DNA of 7,344 nt from an uncultured Eubacterium sp. (GTDB lineage Bacteria > Bacillota_A > Clostridia > Lachnospirales > Lachnospiraceae), in NCBI GenBank assembly GCA_948468465.1, contig CAOKJJ010000218.1, positions 1 to 7,344 on the forward strand, in the 5' to 3' direction. The notes under the pieces were generated by a model. The model was not told the DNA's origin. It was given only the letters and a program-made list of their open reading frames with translations, and did not search any database. Both the position numbers and the translations under genes were made by a program. This document shows, in pieces, positions 1 to 5,383 of the stretch (the first letter of the stretch is position 1; the number at the start of each line of letters is the position of its first letter).

Positions 1-1
1 C

Positions 2-3000
2 GGACGCATCGCAAAACAGCTTTATCCAGGCGCAGACATTAAAATAACAGGTTTTGAAAAAACATCTTATCCGAATGATTTTTTTGATATAGCCGTGGGC
101 AACGTGCCTTTCGGCCAGTACCGTGTGGCGGACAGGCAGTATGACAGACTCGGCTTCCCTGTACATGAATATTTTTTTGCCAAAGCATTGGACCAGGTGC
201 GCCCCGGCGGCGTGGTCGCATTTATTACAAGCAGATGGGTGATGGACAAGAAGACCACGGAAACAAGGAAATACCTTGCACAGAGGGCAGAGCTGCTCGG
301 CGCGGTCAGGCTTCCGAATAATGCATTTAAAGACAACGCAGGCACGGAAGTCACCGCGGATATCCTGTTTTTCCAGAAGCTGGACCGCATGGCTGTAAAG
401 GAGCCGGAGTGGGTGCAGCTTGCTGAAAACGCGGACGGCATATCCATGAACCGGTATTTTGTGTACCATCCGGAGATGGTCACAGGCAGGATGGAAATGG
501 TGTCCGGGCCTTACGGCATGGAAAGCACGTGCCAGCCGGACACGTCCAGGCCGTTTGAGGAACAGCTGAAAGCGGCAGTTTCGCATATCAGAGGCAGCAT
601 CCGCATGATGGAGCTGTCAGATATGGAAGCGGCCGCGGAAAGAATCCCCGCTGACCCGGACGTGAAAAATTACAGCTTTACGGTTGTGGATGGCGGCGTG
701 TATTACCGTGAAAACTCCATTATGACACCCGCAGATGTGCCGGAAACAACGGAAAAAAGGATCAGGGGCATGGTCCAGATCCGCGACTGCACGCAGGAGC
801 TGATCCGCCTGCAGATGAACGAATGCCCGGACAGCGCCATAAAGGAAAAACAGGCGGAATTAAACACACTGTATGATAATTTTACAAAGTCCTTCGGCCT
901 GCTCAGTTCCACGGGCAACAAACGGGCATTCAGCCAGGACGCCTCCTACTGCCTGCTCTGTTCCCTGGAAAAGCTGGATGATGAGGGGAATTTTAAAGGG
1001 AAGGCAGATATGTTTTTCAAACGAACGATCAAAAGGGCGGAGCCCGTCACAAGCGTCGGCACCGCAGCGGAGGCGCTTGCAGTGTCGCTGGCGGAAAAAG
1101 CGGGCATTGACCTGGAATATATGGCGGCGCTCTGCGGGAAAGATACCGGTGAGGTTACAAAAGAGCTTTCCGGCGTCATCTTCCAGAACCCGGTTACAGG
1201 GATGTGGGAAACTGCCGGGGAGTATTTAAGCGGAAACGTGCGTGAAAAACTGAAAACGGCGGAAATATATGCAGAAAGCCGTCAGGAATATGCCGTAAAC
1301 GTGCAGGCACTCAGGCAGGTGCAGCCGAAAGACCTGGAAGCGGGCGAGATCGACGTGCGCATCGGCGCCACCTGGATCGAACCCCGGTATATCGATGATT
1401 TTATGCGTGAAGTGATCCAGACACCCGGATACATGATTGAAAACGGGAGGATAAAAACAAGGTTTTTTGCCATGACCGGGAAGTGGGGCATTGAGGGGAA
1501 GAGCGCCGACAGCGGGAACGTGACAGCCAGTGTGGCCTACGGCACGGGCAGGGCAGATGCCTATAAAATACTGGAGGATTCGCTCAACTTAAAAGATGTC
1601 AGGGTTTATGACCTGGTAACGGATGACGAAGGCCGGGAGAAGCGCGTCCTGAACAAAAAAGAGACCATGCTCGCCACGCAGAAGCAGGAGGCGCTGCGGG
1701 AGGCTTTCCGTAACTGGGTCTTTGAGGACCAGCAGCGCAGGCAGGAGCTGTGCGGGAAATACAACCGCCTGTTCAATTCCACCAGGCCGCGGGAATATGA
1801 CGGCTCCCACCTGAAATTCCCCGGCATGACGCCGGACATTGAGCTGCGCCCGCACCAGTTAAATGCCATCGCGCATCAGCTTTACGGCGCAAACACCCTG
1901 CTTGCGCATTGTGTAGGGGCCGGGAAAACATTTGAGATGATCGCGGCGGCAATGGAATCCCGCAGGCTCGGCATCAGCCAGAAGTGCATGTTTGTAGTCC
2001 CGAACCACCTCACAGGCCAGTGGGCGGCGGACTTCCTGCGCCTGTACCCCGGCGCAAACATCCTTGCAGCCACAAAAAAGGACTTTGAGACGTCAAACCG
2101 GAAAAAATTCTGTTCCAGGATAGCCACCGGGGAGTATGATGCGGTCATTATCGGCCACAGCCAGTTTGCAATGATCCCGCTTTCAGCGGAGCGGCAGGCC
2201 GCGATGATCGAGCGTCAGATCGATGAGATCGAGGCATCCATCATAGAAGCAAAAGCGGAAAAAGGCGAGCGGTATACCATCAAGCAGATGGAGGCGACAA
2301 AAAAATCACTGAATGCAAGGCTGGAACGTCTGAATGATGCAGAAAGGAAAGACAATGTCGTGACATTTGAGCAGCTTGGCGTTGACAGGCTGTTTGTAGA
2401 CGAAAGCCATAGCTTTAAAAACCTTTTTTTGTATACTAAAATGCGCAATGTTGCCGGGATCGCGCAGTCAGAGGCGCAGAAATCTTCCGATATGTTTGCA
2501 AAGTGCCAGTACATGGATGAACTGACAGGCGGGAAAGGGATCACATTCGCAACAGGGACCCCCATCAGCAACAGCATGACGGAGATGTATACGAATATGC
2601 GCTATCTGCAGTATGATACCTTACAGCGGCTTGGCTTCGGCCAGTTTGACGCATGGGCGTCCACGTTTGGCGAGACCGTCACAGCCGTGGAGCTGGCGCC
2701 GGAGGGGACAGGGTACCGTGCCAAAACAAGGTTTTCTAAATTTTACAACCTGCCGGAGCTGATGTCAATATTTAAAGAGTGTGCAGACATCCAGACCGCG
2801 GATATGCTGAAGCTCCCCGTCCCGGAGGCGCAGTATGAAAATGTAGTCCTCAAACCAAGTGAACACCAGAAAGAGATCGTACAGTCGCTTGCAGAGCGGG
2901 CGGAGGTAGTCCGCAGCGGCCTTGTGGAGCCGTCAGAAGATAACATGCTTAAAATTACAAATGACGGCAGAAAGCTCGCGCTGGACCAGCGGCTGGTCAA

Positions 3001-4522
3001 TGACATGCTCCCGGACAATGAAAACTCAAAGGCGGCTGCCTGTGTGGAAAACGCCTATAAGATCTGGGAAAGCACAAAAGAGCGGAAATCTGCACAGATG
3101 ATCTTTTGCGACCTGTCCACGCCAAAAGGGGACGGCACGTTCAATGTATATGAGGATATCCGTGACAGGCTGGTAAAAAAGGGCGTCCCGGAGGGGGAGA
3201 TCGCTTTCATACATTCGGCAAATACGGATGCAAGAAAATCGGAGCTGTTCGCAAAAGTAAGGAGCGGGCAGGTCCGGTTTTTATTAGGTTCCACACAGAA
3301 AATGGGCGCTGGGACCAACGTCCAGGACCGGCTGATTGCCCTCCATCATCTGGACATACCATGGCGCCCGGCTGATTTTGAACAGCAGGAGGGTCGTATC
3401 TTGCGCCAGGGGAACGAAAACAAAAAAGTATTTATCTTCCGCTATATAACGGAACAGACATTTGATTCGTACTCCTGGCAGCTCATCGAAAACAAGCAGA
3501 AATTCATCAGCCAGGTCATGACGGGCAAAAGTCCGGTGCGTTCCTGCGAGGATATCGATGAATCCGTCCTTTCCTACGCGGAAGTGAAGGCCCTTGCTAC
3601 TGGAAATCCGCACATAAAAGAAAAAATGACACTTGACATTGAAGTGGCAAAATTAAAAATGCTGAAAGCCAGTTATTCCAGCCAGAAATACCAGATGCAG
3701 GATAACATTGCAGTGAAATACCCAGAAAGGATAGCAGTTTTGGAAGAAAAGATCAAGGGTTTTCTTGCAGATATCCAGATATATATGCAGAACAGGCCCC
3801 CAGACCGTGAGACATTTTCCATGACGGTTGGGAATACGTCCTATCACACCAGGAAAGAAGCCGGCACTGCCCTGATAGAGATGTGCCGGCAGGCCGGCAG
3901 TTATGAGGCGGCTGTTATCGGGGAGTACATGGGGTTCCAGATAACAGCGTCACAGCAGTTCTTTTCTACAAAGTGCCTGATCCATATGAAAGGACATGCG
4001 GACCACAGTTCGGAGGCAAGTTCTGATCCGTTTGGTATAATCCAGCGCATGGACAATGTGCTGGAAGCCATGCCGGTAGAACTGGAGAAGCTGCAGAGGG
4101 ACCTGGAGAACGTGCAGCAGCAGCTTGAAACAGCACGGCTGGAAGTGGCAAAGCCTTTTGAAAAAGAGCAGGAGCTGGCGGAGAAATCGGCGCGTCTTGC
4201 TGAGCTAAATTCCCTGCTGGATATGGATAAAACAGATCAAAATGAGGAGGCAGGCCAGCCGGGGAATGCCGGGGAGCAGGGGGCTCCGGAAAGCTGCCAG
4301 CCGGATACATCGATACAGATGCAGCGTTCCCCAAATGCGGCTGAAAAACAGGGAAAAACACCGCGGCCTGCAGACGGAGGGAAAGGGACGCCCGGATCCA
4401 TGCAGGTACGTACATCCGTAAGGGAAAAACTTGCAGCAATTAGGGAACGGCGGGCAGCGGAACAGTCACAGAACCGGGTGCAAAAGCCGCAGATAAAGAA
4501 AGACAGGGCGGCAGCCCTGTGA
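2..4522 (+). CDS. N6-adenine methyltransferase / SNF2-like helicase fusion protein (5' end outside window)
   Basis: The frame is open from the left edge (1506 residues visible; numbering starts at the edge). A GTG at 95 lies inside the methylase motif, so it is not the true start. Residues about 30-120 are the end of an N6-adenine methyltransferase: NVPFG (34-38) stands where NPPY normally lies, followed by [15 protein letters not shown]. Residues about 200-600 form a linker that I recognise from giant ICE proteins of Clostridia. The SF2/SNF2-like helicase has Walker A GAGKT (639-643), a coiled-coil insertion (about 730-785), motif II DESH (800-803), TGTPISNS (851-858), [10 protein letters not shown] (from 1097) and [10 protein letters not shown] (1128-1137). 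A second coiled coil spans about 1350-1412, then comes a Gly/Pro/Gln-rich tail. No nuclease motif is visible. Expected activities are ATP-driven DNA translocation and adenine methylation. The role, perhaps protection or processing of element DNA during transfer (P1 DarB-like), is inferred. A 22-bp terminator follows 40 bp after the stop. Confidence 0.93.
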   Translation, partial: GRIAKQLYPGADIKITGFEKTSYPNDFFDIAVGNVPFGQYRVADRQYDRLGFPVHEYFFAKALDQVRPGGVVAFITSRWVMDKKTTETRKYLAQRAELLGAVRLPNNAFKDNAGTEVTADILFFQKLDRMAVKEPEWVQLAENADGISMNRYFVYHPEMVTGRMEMVSGPYGMESTCQPDTSRPFEEQLKAAVSHIRGSIRMMELSDMEAAAERIPADPDVKNYSFTVVDGGVYYRENSIMTPADVPETTEKRIRGMVQIRDCTQELIRLQMNECPDSAIKEKQAELNTLYDNFTKSFGLLSSTGNKRAFSQDASYCLLCSLEKLDDEGNFKGKADMFFKRTIKRAEPVTSVGTAAEALAVSLAEKAGIDLEYMAALCGKDTGEVTKELSGVIFQNPVTGMWETAGEYLSGNVREKLKTAEIYAESRQEYAVNVQALRQVQPKDLEAGEIDVRIGATWIEPRYIDDFMREVIQTPGYMIENGRIKTRFFAMTGKWGIEGKSADSGNVTASVAYGTGRADAYKILEDSLNLKDVRVYDLVTDDEGREKRVLNKKETMLATQKQEALREAFRNWVFEDQQRRQELCGKYNRLFNSTRPREYDGSHLKFPGMTPDIELRPHQLNAIAHQLYGANTLLAHCVGAGKTFEMIAAAMESRRLGISQKCMFVVPNHLTGQWAADFLRLYPGANILAATKKDFETSNRKKFCSRIATGEYDAVIIGHSQFAMIPLSAERQAAMIERQIDEIEASIIEAKAEKGERYTIKQMEATKKSLNARLERLNDAERKDNVVTFEQLGVDRLFVDESHSFKNLFLYTKMRNVAGIAQSEAQKSSDMFAKCQYMDELTGGKGITFATGTPISNSMTEMYTNMRYLQYDTLQRLGFGQFDAWASTFGETVTAVELAPEGTGYRAKTRFSKFYNLPELMSIFKECADIQTADMLKLPVPEAQYENVVLKPSEHQKEIVQSLAERAEVVRSGLVEPSEDNMLKITNDGRKLALDQRLVNDMLPDNENSKAAACVENAYKIWESTKERKSAQMIFCDLSTPKGDGTFNVYEDIRDRLVKKGVPEGEIAFIHSANTDARKSELFAKVRSGQVRFLLGSTQKMGAGTNVQDRLIALHHLDIPWRPADFEQQEGRILRQGNENKKVFIFRYITEQTFDSYSWQLIENKQKFISQVMTGKSPVRSCEDIDESVLSYAEVKALATGNPHIKEKMTLDIEVAKLKMLKASYSSQKYQMQDNIAVKYPERIAVLEEKIKGFLADIQIYMQNRPPDRETFSMTVGNTSYHTRKEAGTALIEMCRQAGSYEAAVIGEYMGFQITASQQFFSTKCLIHMKGHADHSSEASSDPFGIIQRMDNVLEAMPVELEKLQRDLENVQQQLETARLEVAKPFEKEQELAEKSARLAELNSLLDMDKTDQNEEAGQPGNAGEQGAPESCQPDTSIQMQRSPNAAEKQGKTPRPADGGKGTPGSMQVRTSVREKLAAIRERRAAEQSQNRVQKPQIKKDRAAAL
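4503..4520 (+). other. Perfect 7-bp hairpin at the stop codon of the methylase-helicase gene
   Basis: ACAGGGC (4503-4509) pairs exactly with GCCCTGT (4514-4520) across the loop GGCA. The right arm includes the first base of the TGA stop. No T-tract follows, so it is not an intrinsic terminator by itself. It could slow ribosomes at the stop or protect the 3' end, or it may be a by-product of the codons used. Confidence 0.45.
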
Positions 4523-4562
4523 AGAAGCGCCTGGATCCGTATGCGTGTCCGCTGTTTCTATG

Positions 4563-4619
4563 GAGCAGCAGGCTGGATGGGCTGGAAAACAGCCTGTCCG
4601 GCCTGCTGCTCTTTTTTTT
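4563..4619 (+). terminator. Strong intrinsic terminator after the methylase-helicase gene
   Basis: Positions 4563-4584 pair with 4590-4611 over 22 consecutive positions. The lowest 11 pairs are perfect (left arm starting GAGCAGCAGGC), four positions higher up are G-T wobbles, and the loop is GAAAA (4585-4589). Eight T follow at 4612-4619. It begins 40 bp after the TGA at 4522 and is correctly oriented to end that transcript. The reverse strand lacks an equivalent T-tract, so it acts mainly on rightward transcription and separates the large gene from the small-gene unit downstream. Confidence 0.93.
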
Positions 4620-4622
4620 GAT

Positions 4623-4692
4623 GAACGCCCGGAAATGCGCAGCGCCGGAACCGTGCCTGTCTGCTTTTTTAGCAGGGAACGCCCGGAAATGC
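4623..4692. repeat. Two copies of a 16-bp direct repeat, 54 bp apart
   Basis: GAACGCCCGGAAATGC occurs exactly at 4623-4638 and 4677-4692. Each copy lies shortly after a T-tract (4612-4619 and 4665-4670), so the unit may be a T-tract plus the 16-mer. The second T-tract is flanked by CTGCT and AGCAG, which could form a small hairpin (4661-4675). The repeat lies between the terminator and the next promoter, outside any gene I accept. It could be a protein-binding site pair, a remnant of a duplicated terminator region, or a small repetitive element. Confidence 0.75.
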
Positions 4693-4699
4693 TGTTTAT

Positions 4700-4772
4700 A
4701 TGTGCAAAAATTTTTGTGTATTTATAATTTTTCCAAAAAATATTTGACATCTGCATAGGCTGGCGTTATAGT
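4700..4772 (+). promoter_or_regulatory. Sigma-A promoter with AT-rich upstream tract for the small-gene unit
   Basis: The -35 box TTGACA (4744-4749, perfect consensus) and -10 box TATAGT (4767-4772, five of six) are separated by 17 bp. Positions 4700-4743 are almost all A/T, including the palindrome AAAAATTTTT (4706-4715), and resemble an UP element that would raise promoter strength. Transcription should begin near 4779, giving a leader of about 50 nt before the ATG at 4829. An isolated TATAAT at 4723-4728 lies within the AT-rich tract but has no good -35 partner. Confidence 0.85.
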
Positions 4773-4774
4773 GA

Positions 4775-4799
4775 TCATACGCAAAACATATGTCATACG
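4775..4799. repeat. Paired TCATACG direct repeat at the transcription start, possible operator
   Basis: TCATACG occurs at 4775-4781 and 4793-4799, 18 bp apart, just downstream of the -10 box and covering the predicted start site. Spacing close to two helical turns on one DNA face would suit a dimeric repressor. The first copy overlaps the palindrome TGATCA (4772-4777). No regulator gene is visible in the window, so the operator role is a guess. Confidence 0.35.
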
Positions 4800-4815
4800 G
4801 TAGTACACAAAAGAA

Positions 4816-4824
4816 AGGGAGGGG
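4816..4824 (+). promoter_or_regulatory. Ribosome binding site of the 26-codon ORF
   Basis: AGGGAGGGG contains a GGAGG core (4818-4822) six bases before the ATG at 4829. This strong site is the main reason for accepting the very short ORF as translated. The next gene has only a weak GCGGGG-like stretch in front of its start. Confidence 0.8.
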
Positions 4825-4828
4825 ATTT

Positions 4829-4909
4829 ATGAAAATACCAGGTTTTGCATCTTTGAATACACGGGTTCAGGAATTATACTTCCACCCAGCAGAAAGCGGG
4901 GCGGCATGA
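4829..4909 (+). CDS. 26-residue mini-protein or leader peptide, overlapping the next gene
   Basis: I do not recognise this product. The ORF starts with ATG behind an excellent ribosome binding site and a near-consensus promoter and encodes 26 residues (begins MKIPGFASLNTRV, ends HPAESGAA). It has no membrane segment, signal peptide, cysteine or clear domain. Its TGA (4907-4909) overlaps the next gene's ATG (4906-4908) as ATGA, the usual arrangement for translational coupling. Because the downstream gene has a much weaker ribosome binding site of its own, this ORF may exist mainly to deliver ribosomes to it. It could instead be a functional small protein. Translation seems likely; function is unknown. 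Confidence 0.6.
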   Translation: MKIPGFASLNTRVQELYFHPAESGAA

Positions 4910-5214
4910 TGTTCAGCAGAAAGGAACAAAGGCTTCTCTCTGCCCCTTATTTCCGGCTTATCCGCCAGACAGACAATTTCTATGAAATCCAGTCTAAGAA
5001 CACAGGACATTTCTGGATCATCCAAAAAAACCGCATCAGCCAGCGGTATCCAGTCACGGTCTATCACAAACATACCCAGAACACACCTTATTACCACAGG
5101 CATGGACAGTCCTATACGGTTTCGTCCGCCTTACAGCAGATCGAAAGCCATGATATTTACCAGATGAACGGCAGGAAAGCAGCCGGTTCCAGACAGGTGC
5201 AGGATTGTTTATAA
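4906..5214 (+). CDS. Hypothetical 102-residue basic His/Tyr-rich protein
   Basis: A function cannot be named. The N-terminal half reads like a small folded domain (QTDNFYEIQSKNTGHFWII at 21-39), and I have an impression, not checked, that similar small proteins occur in Clostridia mobile elements. A basic stretch follows with two His pairs, HKH (54-56) and HRH (64-66), seven residues apart, further His at 35 and 82, and many Tyr. No membrane segment or signal peptide is seen. Start: ATGATG offers codons at 4906 and 4909; 4906 overlaps the preceding stop and suits coupling. No ATG, GTG or TTG lies upstream in this frame before the TAG at 4801. The C-terminal 15 residues are polar and probably disordered. 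A metal- or nucleic-acid-binding role is possible but unproven. Confidence 0.8.
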   Translation: MMFSRKEQRLLSAPYFRLIRQTDNFYEIQSKNTGHFWIIQKNRISQRYPVTVYHKHTQNTPYYHRHGQSYTVSSALQQIESHDIYQMNGRKAAGSRQVQDCL

Positions 5215-5232
5215 AAGACTGCTTATAGAAGC

Positions 5233-5270
5233 GGATCTGCGCTGCCCTGTGCATGCGCAGCATAGGATCC
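5233..5270 (+). other. Imperfect hairpin in the spacer before recD2
   Basis: GGAT (5233-5236) pairs with ATCC (5267-5270) and CTGCGC (5237-5242) with GCGCAG (5255-5260). The inner TGC (5243-5245) can pair with GCA (5251-5253) around a 5-nt loop. A 6-nt bulge (5261-5266) interrupts the right arm. No T-run follows, so it should not terminate transcription. It lies just upstream of a candidate promoter and might be an RNA processing site or a protein-binding site. Confidence 0.35.
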
Positions 5271-5275
5271 GGTGC

Positions 5276-5304
5276 TTGCATGGAAAGGCAATACAGAATA
5301 TAAT
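5276..5304 (+). promoter_or_regulatory. Candidate promoter for recD2
   Basis: A perfect -10 box TATAAT (5299-5304) sits 17 bp after TTGCAT (5276-5281), which matches the -35 consensus at three positions. Transcription would begin near 5311 and leave a leader of about 73 nt. It is weaker on paper than the promoter at 4744-4772. As no terminator separates the two, recD2 may be read from both. Confidence 0.5.
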
Positions 5305-5372
5305 AGTCTGAGTAACAGGAACCTGGCGGCAGTACATTTCCTGATGGAAGGATAGTATCTGCGCCGGCAGAT

Positions 5373-5379
5373 GGAGGGG
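5373..5379 (+). promoter_or_regulatory. Ribosome binding site of recD2
   Basis: GGAGGGG ends four bases before the ATG at 5384. It fixes the start codon, and the resulting N-terminus (MTKIRCVVERI) matches the usual beginning of RecD2 proteins. Confidence 0.85.
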
Positions 5380-5383
5380 CATC

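Noticed and set aside
95..97. GTG as the true start of the giant gene
   Set aside because: The frame is open to the window edge and the codon lies within the methyltransferase motif, so the start must be upstream.
3966..4439. A 157-codon Pro/Ala-rich ORF on the minus strand
   Set aside because: It is the complement of the coiled-coil and Gln/Gly-rich tail of the giant gene and lacks promoter or ribosome binding evidence.
4661..4675. CTGCT-TTTTT-AGCAG as a second terminator
   Set aside because: The stem is only 5 bp and the T-tract is in the loop, not after the stem, so it would not terminate transcription.
4545..4727. A 60-codon + strand ORF whose product repeats ERPEM
   Set aside because: The repeat simply reflects the 16-bp DNA repeat 54 bp apart in one frame. 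The ORF contains the terminator and has no ribosome binding site.
4519..4758. A 79-codon + strand ORF starting with GTG over the stop of the giant gene
   Set aside because: It runs straight through the strong terminator, the direct repeats and the -35 box, has no good ribosome binding site, and its composition looks non-coding.
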